Source: Scleroderma bovista (taxonomy: Eukaryota > Basidiomycota > Agaricomycetes > Boletales > Sclerodermataceae). Taken from it: 64,000 nucleotides of DNA. The stretch lies in contig JAYMGJ010000333.1 of NCBI GenBank assembly GCA_037178675.1, forward strand, positions 1 through 64,000, given 5' to 3'. This document shows, piece by piece, positions 12,574 through 22,399 of the stretch. Position numbers and translations under genes: made by a program. The notes below the pieces were generated by a model. It did not search any database and was not told the origin of the DNA. It was given only the letters and a program-made list of their open reading frames with translations. Numbering within the stretch: the first letter of the stretch is position 1; each line of letters begins with the position of its first letter.

Positions 12574-12944
12574 TGAGATGACCCTAGGCAGAACACCTAA
12601 GACCCAACTACACGCAAGACTCTGAGGAGAAATAGGACGCGAGGATCTAGAGCAATAACCCAAGATGAGCTCGAATGGGGAGCCTCTGGGTGCTGGATTG
12701 CACGGTATATATACTACTATACACGAGGGCTACGCGAGGCTATCCATGAGGCTACGTGCAGGTAGAAGGCTATGTAATGACATCACTGTGGAGCCAAGGC
12801 TATGCGTAATGATGTCAAGGGTGGCAGCGTGTACAGCACGAGGTACAGGTCTAGACTAGGTAGATAAGATAGAGGCTGTACACTAAGATAAGATAAACAC
12901 TATCTAATCGCAGATTAGATAAGATAAAAAGTTGGACCGTAACA
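12574..12944 (-). repeat. 3' LTR of Gypsy element 1
   Basis: 371 bp. On the minus strand it starts TGTTACGG and ends GGTCATCTCA. A TATATATA box (12706-12713) lies 30-37 nt upstream of an A at 12676, where the 11-nt self-priming segment begins. It differs from the 5' LTR by one CpG/CpA site. Confidence 0.95.
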
Positions 12945-12958
12945 CTACTCCCCCCTCA
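12945..12958 (-). promoter_or_regulatory. Polypurine tract of Gypsy element 1
   Basis: On the minus strand TGAGGGGGGAGTAG directly abuts the 3' LTR. The first three bases are the pol stop codon, so the tract overlaps the end of pol. This is the expected plus-strand priming site. Confidence 0.8.
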
Positions 12959-15900
12959 GGTGCAGGATTCCAGACTGCAGAACTGAGCGTCGCAAACCGT
13001 GAGGTTTTCGGGAACACGACTAAATAACGAGTCAAAGTCCGTTCGGGCCATACGAAGCTTTCGAGGAGCAGAGGGGTTTTCTCGGTAAAAGCGCTCGACT
13101 ACCAGAGGAGAATTCTTTAAGTTTGACAAGGGTTCCCATGTTCTCTCATGTTCTTCGTACCCTTTCCAGTGTACCAGATACTGGAGTTGCCTTTTATAAA
13201 TACGAGAGGCTACGATATAGTCCACTTCGTACTCTTCATCACGTTCTTCAGAAACATGTATCGGACCGGGCCGAGACACGGGCTGACCGGGGAGAGGACC
13301 TAAATACGGTTTAACTCGAGAAACATTCACAACCGGGTGAATCCGAAGAGTTTTCGGGAGCTTAAGCTCGACCGCATTCGGTGTTACACGAGTGACCTCA
13401 TAGGGACCAATCCACTTCTCCGTAAGCTTCTTAGAGGCACGATTTAGCATACGAAGGTTGTCCGTAGAAAGCCAAACCTGTTGGCCTACAACATAATCCG
13501 GGGCGGGATTTCTATGCTTATCCGCCTGAAGCTTCATATTACGTTTTGCCTTCTCAGAAGACTCAACGACTTTATTAAATACGGCGGCAAAGTCTTTAGC
13601 CGCTGGGGCTACTGTGTCGACCGGCTCAACACCCATACGTGGGGAATAACTCCGGGTAATTCCAAACGGTGAATCAGTGGTTACTTCCGAAACCGTGTTG
13701 TTCCAAACGAACTGGGCAATCTTGATCCATTTGGCCCATTCACTTTGACGATCATTGACGTAGGTTCGGAGATACTGATTAATTTCGCGGTTCAACCGCT
13801 CCGTTTGACCATCGGTTTGAGGGTGAAATGCCGTGGACATTTTCCTTTTAACGCCTAAAAGTCTATACAACTCCCCCAGGAAGTTGCTTGCAAAGACCGA
13901 TCCGCGGTCTGACACAACGGAAGACGGGAGTCCATGCTGACACCAGACATGATCTCTAAACAACTCCGCGGTCAACAAGGCGGTTTCCTCCTTAGTGCAA
14001 GGTACAAACACGACTTCTTTGGAGAACCGATCAACCACGACTAATATATAATTGTAACCGAGGGATTCTGGCATCTCGGTAAAGTCCATAGTGACGTCAA
14101 GCCACGGGCCGCTAGGGGTAGGGAGAGGAATAAGACTTCCAGAAGTCTTTTGATTCGACACCTTGGACTGTTGGCACTTTTGACAGTGCTTTACATAGGT
14201 TTGAATCTGCTCTTTCATCCCTTTCCAAGAATAGTGCTTCCTGAGCGCGTTATACGTAGCTTTTACTCCTTTATGACCAGCAACCGGAGTATCGTGAAAA
14301 TTCGTAATGAGCGACTGTCGCTCTTCGTAAGACTGATCAGTGACGTCGATCAGTTTAATAGATACCGGGTTTAACAGGACCTGGTCCTTGTTATCGTCGG
14401 AACTAGATACGTAATGGTCCGATCGTCTGCTAAGTGGATCTGCAACGTGCATCTGGGTTCCCTTTTTATAGATAAGTGAATAGTTAAACCGCGTCATCCA
14501 CATTTGCCAGCGCGCTTGGCGCTTAGACAAGTTTTGCGACTTGGTAAAGTACGTTAAATTATGGTGGTCCGTGTAGATCTCAAAGGCATAAGGAGTGGCC
14601 TCGAGATAATGATGCCAGGCCTCAGTTGCTTTTATGATGGCCAGCATCTCTTTATCGTGAATAGGATAATTTCGTTCTGGAGGTGTCATGGAATGTGACA
14701 TGTACGCGACAGGTCTGAATTCGCCGTCTTCGCACTTTACGGATATCACTCCCCCGACGGCGAACTCAGACGCATCGGTTTCAAGGCGGAATTCGCGGTC
14801 CTGGTCAGGGTATTGAAGTACCGGAGCACGAGTAAAGGCGGCTTTCAAAGCCTCAAATGCAGCGCGTTCCTTTTCTCCAAAGTTAAATACTGTATCTTTA
14901 CACGTAAGGTCCGTCATGGGTCTAGCCATGATTGCATAATCTTTAATGAAGCGTCTATAGAAATTGCCGAGACCTAGGAACGCGCGAACCTGCTTTACGT
15001 TCGTTGGCTCAGGCCATTTCAAAATAGCATTAACTTTCTCAGGGTCCATCTTGATATCCTCACGTGACACGATCATACCGAGGAAGTTGACTTCGGTGAC
15101 TCTGAAGCGACACTTCTCAGGTTTGACAAACAAATCGTTATCACGTAAACGTTTCAAAACTTCCAGCACGATTCTATCATGCTTTTCCTGATCGTCCGTA
15201 TCCGTAAATATCATAAGGTCATCGATATACACCACGCAGACATCCGACATATCGTGGAAGATTTCATTCATCATCTTCTGGAATGTCGCGGGTGAATTAC
15301 AGAGACCGAAATACATAACTAACGGCTCAAAAGCCCCTTTGTGCGTTACAAACGCAGCTTTCCACTCATCGCCTTCGCGAATTCTCACATTGTTATAACC
15401 CCACCGAAGGTCCATTTTCGTGAAGAGTTTACAACCCTTAAGCTTGTCAACAAGCTGAGAGATAAGCGGCAGCGGATAGTTATTTTTAATCGTCCAGTCG
15501 TTTACATAACGGTAATCCTGTACCATGCGCTTCTTGCCGTCCTTTTTCGGGATAAAGAAGACCGGTGACGTCTGTTGACTAATAGAAGGTCGAATATATC
15601 CTTTAGCAAGTTGATCATCAAGGAACGATTCGACTTCTTTTTGTTCATCAACAGAAAGTGGGATAAGTCTTCCCTTCTTAGGCGGGAAGTCTTCTTTTAG
15701 ATCAATTCCATGATCCCAAGGTTTTCTCAGCGGCATACGCTCTGACGACTTTTTACTAAATACGTCTAAGAACTCCCAGTACTCTTTAGGCACCTGCTTC
15801 TGAGCTTCTTCTAGGGTCGACTCGTCAATAGTGACCTTTGATTCATGAGCTTTCAAAGCTTGTACCCAAGTTTCCTGAGATTCGTTTTCTTGTAATATTT

Positions 15901-16666
15901 TAGCAAAGCGTGTCTCTAAAAGTGACTTGCACTCTGGAGGACACCTAGTTAAATTAACTTTGCCTGTTACCCAATCTATATCGGGATTGTGCTTCTGAAG
16001 CCAGGTGTGGCCAAGGATAAGCGGCACTTTTCCAAGGCATGTGACGGCACACCACAGCTTTTCAGCATGTTTTCCAATACTGACTGTTAACAATACATAA
16101 TGCGTGATGTCACCCTCCTGATTCCTAGTGCCATCTACGTTAAGCACAGGGACGGGTTTCACCAGCTTAGATAACTGAAGTCGTCGGTCAAGAGCCCAGC
16201 TCTTGTCAACAAAACAACCAGTAGCGCCACTGTCTAGCAGAGCGTCTACTTTAATAGTATTAAGCGGCCCGCGGATGCAGACCGGCACCGTCACTTCACG
16301 TTCCATTGTGAAGGACCTTCGTAAGTTCACAGAAACTTCCAAGTTGCCGGCGGGACTTTCCGGTTCCTTAGATGCCAAAGAAGGAGAAGAAATATTTTTA
16401 TTCAATTGGGAATTAAGCACGCTCGATTTTACTTCCGGCGCTGAGCCCTTTGCAGGGACCCCCTTAGAAGGTACAGTATAGTCCGAGTCATAGTCCATAG
16501 TATCAACAGACAACACAGAGTAGCGAGAAGGAGAGACAGAGACAGGAGAAACTACCGAAGACACTTTTTTATGGGTTTTTGCTATTTTTGTACGTAACAA
16601 AGCAATGTGGTATTTAAATATTTCCTGCACTGCAGGAGCAGTAGCGCGAGAAAGTCTACAGTCCAA
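12956..16666 (-). CDS. Gypsy element 1 Pol (protease-RT-RNase H-integrase-chromodomain)
   Basis: 1236 residues are open without a stop. The frame extends upstream to the shift site at 16735-16741, so the real product is probably a Gag-Pol fusion with no own start. Approximate domains: retropepsin with LLDSGATG near 143-150; RT with KMDLR near 417 and YIDD near 480; RNase H with ETDAS near 630; integrase zinc site HDTPVAGH...CQKC 791-832; core D near 861 (MDFTEMP), D near 920 (SDRGS), E near 956 (GQTERLN); chromodomain about 1148-1195 (YLVHWKGYEEHERTWEP). All key residues that I could check are present. The chromodomain is expected to steer integration to marked chromatin. This places it in the chromovirus branch of Gypsy elements. 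Confidence 0.95.
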   Translation of the reverse strand: MDCRLSRATAPAVQEIFKYHIALLRTKIAKTHKKVSSVVSPVSVSPSRYSVLSVDTMDYDSDYTVPSKGVPAKGSAPEVKSSVLNSQLNKNISSPSLASKEPESPAGNLEVSVNLRRSFTMEREVTVPVCIRGPLNTIKVDALLDSGATGCFVDKSWALDRRLQLSKLVKPVPVLNVDGTRNQEGDITHYVLLTVSIGKHAEKLWCAVTCLGKVPLILGHTWLQKHNPDIDWVTGKVNLTRCPPECKSLLETRFAKILQENESQETWVQALKAHESKVTIDESTLEEAQKQVPKEYWEFLDVFSKKSSERMPLRKPWDHGIDLKEDFPPKKGRLIPLSVDEQKEVESFLDDQLAKGYIRPSISQQTSPVFFIPKKDGKKRMVQDYRYVNDWTIKNNYPLPLISQLVDKLKGCKLFTKMDLRWGYNNVRIREGDEWKAAFVTHKGAFEPLVMYFGLCNSPATFQKMMNEIFHDMSDVCVVYIDDLMIFTDTDDQEKHDRIVLEVLKRLRDNDLFVKPEKCRFRVTEVNFLGMIVSREDIKMDPEKVNAILKWPEPTNVKQVRAFLGLGNFYRRFIKDYAIMARPMTDLTCKDTVFNFGEKERAAFEALKAAFTRAPVLQYPDQDREFRLETDASEFAVGGVISVKCEDGEFRPVAYMSHSMTPPERNYPIHDKEMLAIIKATEAWHHYLEATPYAFEIYTDHHNLTYFTKSQNLSKRQARWQMWMTRFNYSLIYKKGTQMHVADPLSRRSDHYVSSSDDNKDQVLLNPVSIKLIDVTDQSYEERQSLITNFHDTPVAGHKGVKATYNALRKHYSWKGMKEQIQTYVKHCQKCQQSKVSNQKTSGSLIPLPTPSGPWLDVTMDFTEMPESLGYNYILVVVDRFSKEVVFVPCTKEETALLTAELFRDHVWCQHGLPSSVVSDRGSVFASNFLGELYRLLGVKRKMSTAFHPQTDGQTERLNREINQYLRTYVNDRQSEWAKWIKIAQFVWNNTVSEVTTDSPFGITRSYSPRMGVEPVDTVAPAAKDFAAVFNKVVESSEKAKRNMKLQADKHRNPAPDYVVGQQVWLSTDNLRMLNRASKKLTEKWIGPYEVTRVTPNAVELKLPKTLRIHPVVNVSRVKPYLGPLPGQPVSRPGPIHVSEERDEEYEVDYIVASRIYKRQLQYLVHWKGYEEHERTWEPLSNLKNSPLVVERFYRENPSAPRKLRMARTDFDSLFSRVPENLTVCDAQFCSLESCT

Positions 16667-16728
16667 AACTCGTACAGCTAAGTCCGATGAAGACTTGAGA
16701 GCGAGGATGCCCGTTTTATCCTCACTCT

Positions 16729-17727
16729 CTAATCTTTTAAATCTCTGAAGAATGCCTGCATTTCTGCAAACGTCATTCCTCTTACCGCATTTAGCCGGTC
16801 ATCCTCCGGCTGGGCTTGCGTTGCCCGCGCTTGTGGTTGCCCACGACGAGGGCGGCGCGGCTTTGCGCACTCACGTGCGATGTGGCCAAATAATTGGCAA
16901 TTGTAGCATTGGGGCCCTTTACCCCTTTGCTGGTTTGTTTCGACGGCACCTATATCCATCGGGACACCACTCCCAGATGCGGCCGAAGATGAATAAGATT
17001 AGCCCTGGTAATACTGGGCAGAGCCTTGCCCTTGGAGGTTGATGAGGAAGAGTTCCTGGGCTCTTCCCATCGCGCGAGCAGAGTTTGCGAGTCGCTCGTA
17101 CGTGTCTCGTCGCATTCCCTGTATGTAAATTTGCTCCAGGAGCTTCCTCTGGAGCGCGTGTTCGAGCAAGTCGCGGGCGTACTCATCTACACAGCCCCCT
17201 TGGTTCTTGAGCGCCTCGAACTGCGCTAAGAAGTCGTCGATCCTCTGCCTCGGGCCCTGCCTAAGGCGGAGTAGTTGGGCACGTGCCCACTCGGCGTTAT
17301 TCCCGGGGAGAAAGAACCTCTCTATCTCCTCCGCGAAGTCATCCCAAGCGGGCCAGGCCGGCGGGGGCGGGAGCTCTCCGGCCGGGACGGGCGGGGCGTT
17401 GGCAAGGGCCTGGGCTGCCGCCATGCAGCCGTCCAGACGGACTTGAGCCCACCGACCAGCTTTCGGGCCAGTGAGGCGGGAGAGAACCGCGGCGGTGACC
17501 TGGGCGTCATTTGCCCCTTCCATCGAGATCTGTATCCAGATTTTGATCTTGGACCACCACTCGTGGAACTTCTGAGGGGAGCCATCGTAACTCCCGGGAT
17601 CCGCGACCACCTTCTTGCGCGACGGCGGTGCAGGTCGAGGCTGTGCAGCCGTAAGGGCCGCGATATGGGCTTGCAGGGCGATTTGTCCCTGGACAAGCTG
17701 TGCGAGGAGTTGGTCAAGGTCTGCCAT
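16729..17727 (-). CDS. Gypsy element 1 Gag (capsid and zinc knuckle), one in-frame TAA
   Basis: The ATG at 17727 opens a 242-codon capsid-like frame (MADLDQLLAQLVQ; WARAQLLRLRQGPRQR; retrotrans-gag features). It ends at TAA 16999-17001, continues in the same frame after the stop, and ends at 16729. The second part carries CYNCQLFGHIARECAKP, a CCHC zinc knuckle for RNA packaging. The single TAA therefore separates capsid from nucleocapsid. It is most simply a recent point mutation; natural readthrough is possible but unusual here. An upstream ORF 17734-18009 is in the same frame and stops just before the ATG, so the true N-terminus could once have been further upstream. Confidence 0.85.
16735..16741 (-). 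promoter_or_regulatory. Predicted -1 ribosomal frameshift site, gag-pol of element 1
   Basis: In the gag frame the end reads GAT TTA AAA GAT TAG, so T TTA AAA forms a canonical X XXY YYZ heptamer one codon before the gag stop (16729-16731). A -1 shift continues as AGA TTA GAG, exactly the open pol frame. No downstream pseudoknot was modelled. Confidence 0.7.
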
Positions 17728-18009
17728 GACGAACTAGTAGGGATGGAGATGGGAATAGGGGGTAGGTCTTTGTTTAACCGGTCGGAGACGGGAAGACCGG
17801 AACGTGCGGCGGCGCGCGAGCGGGAGGTCTGGCAGGGGCGGAACAGGAAGGGAACGGTGGAAGCCGAGGAGGACTTGGATTTCGAAGTCGCTGACAAGGC
17901 GACTGTAGGCGGCAACGGCGTTGGTGAACTGAAACTCCTCTTCGATCGCTGACTCCCTTTCCTGTACCTTGACAAGGGTGTCAGGGCGGGGACCGTAAAT
18001 GATCGCCAA

Positions 18010-18524
18010 GCGCTCCTGTTGCGCTTCGACGAGGTGACGAGGGAACTGGTAAGGTATGGTGGTAGCGTAAGGGGTGACGTAGGAGTAATGGTACTTGGGA
18101 CTAGATCCCCACAGTGGTTCCGCTAAACTAAGCGTAAGACTTTGTTCGCCTGTCGCGCTCGCCGGGTCAGGGCAGTGGCACAGCTATGCAAAGAACAAAC
18201 GGCTAGCGGCTGCAGATCACAAGGTCTACCTCTGCACGGATGCAGGAACTACTGAGTACGTATGTCTCAATCGCCTTGAGGCTGCGAACCTCTCTTGAAC
18301 GGGCGCCGACCTTCAGACACCAGGCACGACCCTGGGCTGGTGTACAGTACGTAAAGGATGCGGTGCTAAAAACTCCCAATGCCAAAGCACTACGGGAACG
18401 GCACTAAAGGCTGGCCGTGAACGAAACGGAAAGGTATGAAGGTGAAGCTCCTTAACCCTGGAGTCCGGGTATAGTTTCCTTATAAGGCTAGGAGAGCGCG
18501 TAGTAGAGCGAGTAAGATGTATAG
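18010..18524 (-). other. Untranslated leader of Gypsy element 1
   Basis: The region lies between the PBS and the upstream ORF. It contains no supported gene and probably holds packaging or regulatory signals; none was identified. Confidence 0.5.
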
Positions 18525-18535
18525 ATTCGAGCTCA
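18525..18535 (-). promoter_or_regulatory. Self-priming primer-binding site of Gypsy element 1
   Basis: Two bases after the 5' LTR the minus strand reads TGAGCTCGAAT. Its exact 11-nt complement ATTCGAGCTCA lies inside the LTR (minus strand from 18640, and from 12676 in the other LTR), where transcription should start, 30 nt after the TATA box. No TGG-type tRNA complement abuts the LTR. This matches Tf1/sushi-type self-priming. Confidence 0.75.
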
Positions 18536-18537
18536 GG

Positions 18538-18908
18538 TGAGATGACCCTAGGCAGAACACCTAAGACCCAACTACACACAAGACTCTGAGGAGAAATAGG
18601 ACGCGAGGATCTAGAGCAATAACCCAAGATGAGCTCGAATGGGGAGCCTCTGGGTGCTGGATTGCACGGTATATATACTACTATACACGAGGGCTACGCG
18701 AGGCTATCCATGAGGCTACGTGCAGGTAGAAGGCTATGTAATGACATCACTGTGGAGCCAAGGCTATGCGTAATGATGTCAAGGGTGGCAGCGTGTACAG
18801 CACGAGGTACAGGTCTAGACTAGGTAGATAAGATAGAGGCTGTACACTAAGATAAGATAAACACTATCTAATCGCAGATTAGATAAGATAAAAAGTTGGA
18901 CCGTAACA
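18538..18908 (-). repeat. 5' LTR of Gypsy element 1
   Basis: 371 bp with the same ends as the 3' LTR. It is followed by the TSD TTATA at 18909-18913. It contains the predicted promoter: TATATATA on the minus strand about 30 nt before the start of the self-priming segment at 18640. Confidence 0.95.
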
Positions 18909-18913
18909 TTATA

Positions 18914-19409
18914 GCAACAATGCCATGGATTTCCAGTAAGGATATGGAAAGCACTTAGTGAGCACTATTTTACACGACTCTATGTTTTCCTCCTCCGTCA
19001 CAGCATGACACAATCCATCAAGCCATAGCCAATTTTGAGGTAATGCCAATTCTTACAAAGTTGAGTAAAGTTTACTAGTTATGCACTTCTCATCCCCGAT
19101 CATGGGTATCTGATTCACAGCCAGTCACGTATCGTCTACATTTCATTGAATTTGGACCGTACTACCAAACACGTGCAATTACAGCTGTACAGATCTGCAC
19201 CTCCTGCCATACTAAATATCATTACTGTGTTCGTTTATAGATGAACATGCTAACCAAAAATAGGAGGAATGCTGGCTCACCACCGCAGTGCACCCCTTAG
19301 GGAGCGACAAAGCCACAGACAACTTCTGAACATCTTGGGGATGATACTCTAATGCTTTCGCGTGGCCAAAAATCTGTCTGGGTTTACAATTAAGCTAAAT
19401 AGGGAGGAT
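18914..19409. other. Intergenic, no gene seen
   Basis: AT-rich DNA to the right of the Gypsy insertion; no coding support. Confidence 0.5.
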
Positions 19410-20750
19410 CACAATAAGTCAGTGCAACTGACCGGTTCCACCACAGTAAGAGATCTTGAATAAACTTCTTCTCCCCCGCAGTTTCGGCGTTCTCAAAGAA
19501 ATCAATAATGTTGTTGTAAAAGTCGTCGTAGTTGAATTCGCCATCAATGATCCGCCAACTACCACAGCTGGATAGAGCAAAATGAAGCTAACATAAGTAT
19601 GAATGGAGTGAGCATTGACGGCAAACGAGCAGACAAGGCATACCTGAACTGCAATGTAAGCGATCGCCCGAGGACGGACAGACTTCATGCCAACTAGGGA
19701 GGCCACATGACAACAAGTTTGCCGTTCATCATATTTCTGGCGTTTCTTTAGAGGTAGACGAATTTCATTGTTCTCCAAATTCATCTTGAGGGCCGAGGTT
19801 GGGGATGTGAAGATGTGCTTGAAGGCCTAAATAAGTCGTTGAGTTGTGATCACGATGAACTCAACAATATTGCTTGACACACCCTGACGAGCAGCATACT
19901 CTTGAATAGACCGTTACTAGGACAGTTTGGATCGTATCTTCCCTTTTCATATAAGAATGTTGGCCAGGAGTACGCAGTAACAAGGAATTTGGGATTGTAG
20001 TCACGGATTGCTGCATGATGACTATCACAACCATTCAGCTTAACAACGCTTAGATCAGATATAGGAAGTAACTCACTGAGGGTTATTCCAATCGTAATTG
20101 ACGGGGCAAAGTAAATGTCCAGTAATATCATGATCAAATCCTCTCCCGTCCTTTTCATCTTGTTCAAGCGGTGGCTCTGGCTTCGGTTCTGCTGACATGA
20201 GCCACTGCACAACCATGGGCTTGAGGCTGGTCGCATCATCACCACGAGCAGCATCAGCGCCTTTATTAAGCTGTGGAATGTCAGTATATGGGTCACTGAT
20301 AGGAATCCCAAAGACGACTTTACATCTTTGTAGGTGTTTATAAGTTGGGCTGGTGGCTCAGCAGTTCATTGTAAGCCTTGAACATACGATCCTGTCTATA
20401 AAACATATCAGAACAATAAACATAGCTGTTCAGCTATGTACTCTTTTGTGTGATCATCTTCATCATCAAGACAGGCACGACGATCAGATTTGTTAACAAG
20501 GTCTTCAACTCGAGCTGTCAGAGAAACAAGTCTCCAGATGCAACGACCGGCCACTGTAAAGGTAGTTCTGCACCTGAAGCGGAGTAGTCAGTCTGTGCAC
20601 ATCCAGATCTTTGAAAACTCACGGTCTTCTCTCCTGACTGGTACAAAGGGTTTCGATTTGTTCCTCAAGCTCGGTAATCCGGCGCTTCCAGGCCGGGACA
20701 GTTGTGCTAGCATCGTCAGGTTGGCCAGTGGATGTGGAAAAATGCGGCAT
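19410..20750 (-). pseudogene. Agaricomycete DUF6698-like family member, probably decayed
   Basis: Exon 1 (20623-20750) starts MPHFSTSTGQ and reads a coiled-coil AWKRRITELEEQIETL before a GTGAGT donor. Further exons read EDLVNKSDRR near 20480, QDRMFKAYNELL near 20380, GADAARGDD near 20240, HDITGHLLCPVNYDW near 20120, DERQTCCHVASLVGMKSVRPRAIAYIAVQV near 19650-19720 (split here by motif only) and FNYDDFYNNIIDFFE near 19500. This order is that of a highly copied Agaricomycete family of unknown function that I recall as DUF6698. Frame changes and stops between exons (for example near 20090) suggest decay, though unmodelled introns explain some of them. A divergent partner gene lies to its right. 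Confidence 0.55.
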
Positions 20751-20819
20751 GGCACATACAGTCCACACATTATCACTTGAATATATATACATTTTGTTGA
20801 CTTTGTTCCATCCAATTCA

Positions 20820-22398
20820 TCCAATAAGGATGTTGATGCGGCGAATTCCCCGCAGTCAGCTGATCACATCATTTCCATCAGCCCTTACCGGAATCGGAGC
20901 CGAACAAATATCAGGGCAGCCCTCGAAGAAGAAATCATTCACAGTGGTAAGTGACAATGACTTTACTGGTGACGAAGACCAGTGAGCGACCTCCATTCAC
21001 AGCATCCTCAACTTATCGTAGAGTTGGAAGAAAGTGATGTCAACTGTCACTCTAAGGCATTTGTGGCAGTCAGATTTATTTTTCCGCTACTCATCAGTTC
21101 AATGCTGTAGCAAAACGAACAAAAACATTTGACTGGCAATAGTTGGCCACCAGTGGCTAGCACATTAAAGATGAAGGTGATGAAAGCCGTATCTTATCAC
21201 TGATGGATTAACCCTCACTTCTATGCTTTGTTAGGTCCCACCAAAACATGGAAGGACTTTGGACAAGGCACGTGCAGTAGATGCAGGGATGGCCATCACT
21301 GTAAGATACGTTCTCTGCTTCCTGTAACCCACAGAGCTGGACTCTCAGTTGGGCTTTTCAGCGGGCAGATTCTGTAGCCAGCAATGAAGATACAAGCAAT
21401 GTTGAGAACACCAGAACACCCAAGTCTGTAGCCAACTACGATGGCTCCATCAGCACTGCCACTCCGCCTTGTGACAAGTCTGAGTTGCCAAGAATCTGCC
21501 CTGCCAAGCATTGCGAGGATGCAATTCCAACATCAGACCTCCCCGCTATCCTGTCACATGCTCTCAAGACATACAATGGTCTTGTTTGTGAGAATGGGCC
21601 TCGACACAGAGAAGCTATCTCTGTTGCTACTCAAGTGTGTTTGATGATTAAACAGGTGTCTCGCAAAGTCAAACAGGTCAAGATTGCTGGGCAGAATGGC
21701 TGGCCCATCACGAACATCGATTTCAGAAGAATGCCTAGTCATATTATAGCACTGCGTGACCACCTGATGAATATTACCTACGATTTGGATGTTTGAGAGC
21801 AAGTCTATACCTGGACGTGCTTTGAAGCAGACTTGAAGGTCCAGGGATGGACATTAGCACAGTTTGGACGGATGGGCGCAGGCATGCTACCACCAACATC
21901 GCCAACAGTTGAAAATTCTCAACCTGGATAGTGTGTGCCCGCTTCTACTCTAGTTCAGTTACTAACCACTCAAGTAGCTATGGATCGAAAGGGGCTGCAA
22001 TTATCCTACACACGCTCTTTGGACTATTTCCCTCAACTACTCCTGGCCTTCAAGCAGCAATCAAACCTTTGTCATATCAGCAATTCATATCATATTTCAT
22101 GCTTCCCCATGTTGCCACACTGCTTATTATGAAGGATTTGGGTCACAGGGTGATCCGGGAGGCGCATGATGTCATGCTTGCTAGTAGTGAGGCTGGTGAG
22201 GCAGTCCACCCTGAAGATGACAATGATGATGAGCTCAACGACATTTACCGAGAAAATCTCATCATTCTTCAGCCACCCAGACCATCCGACCCAGCGCGAT
22301 CTACTGAGGAGCTTCAAGCTGCTGCAGAAGCATTTCTAAATCGGAACACAACAGCAGCAGAGGGCAAGGTGCGTCATGTCCACACATTGAGCATCTGA
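20820..22398 (+). pseudogene. Agaricomycete multi-copy ORF of unknown function, decayed partner of the minus-strand gene
   Basis: The clearest parts are 21485-21796 (PRICPAKHCEDAIP, then a helix-rich HREAISVATQVCLMIK and NGWPITNIDFRRMP) and 21931-22398 (TTPGLQAAIKPLSYQQFISY, LPHVATLLIMKDLG, then acidic HPEDDNDDELNDI). The CPAKxC start, the middle segment, and the PL-x-Y-x-x-F-I...ATLLI...PEDDDDE end match a repeated hypothetical family that I remember in polypore-type genomes. In-frame stops and frame changes at 21797-21930 mean it is broken or multi-exon. It lies head-to-head with the DUF6698-like gene, so the pair may move or amplify as a unit. Confidence 0.45.
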
Positions 22399-22399
22399 C

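Larger units (their letters stand above)
12574..18908 (-). mobile_element. Gypsy element 1: young chromodomain LTR retrotransposon (Tf1/sushi-like self-priming)
   Basis: This 6335-bp element lies on the minus strand. Its two LTRs are 371 bp each, start TG and end CA, and differ at one position in my reading. It is flanked by a perfect 5-bp target duplication TTATA (12569-12573 and 18909-18913). The order in transcription is 5' LTR, PBS, leader, gag, -1 shift site, pol (protease, reverse transcriptase, RNase H, integrase, chromodomain), polypurine tract, 3' LTR. Pol is fully open; gag has one internal TAA. Near-identical LTRs mean recent insertion. The solo LTR at 46049-46417 is the same family. 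Confidence 0.95.

Noticed and set aside
16999..17001. TAA within gag as a programmed readthrough stop
   Set aside because: It lies between capsid and nucleocapsid rather than at the gag-pol border, where a -1 heptamer already serves. A point mutation is simpler, although not proven.
18521..18540. T-loop-like GATTCGAGCTC next to the LTR as a tRNA gene or tRNA-type PBS
   Set aside because: No cloverleaf surrounds it and no TGG starts the PBS. The exact 11-nt complement within the LTR explains it better.
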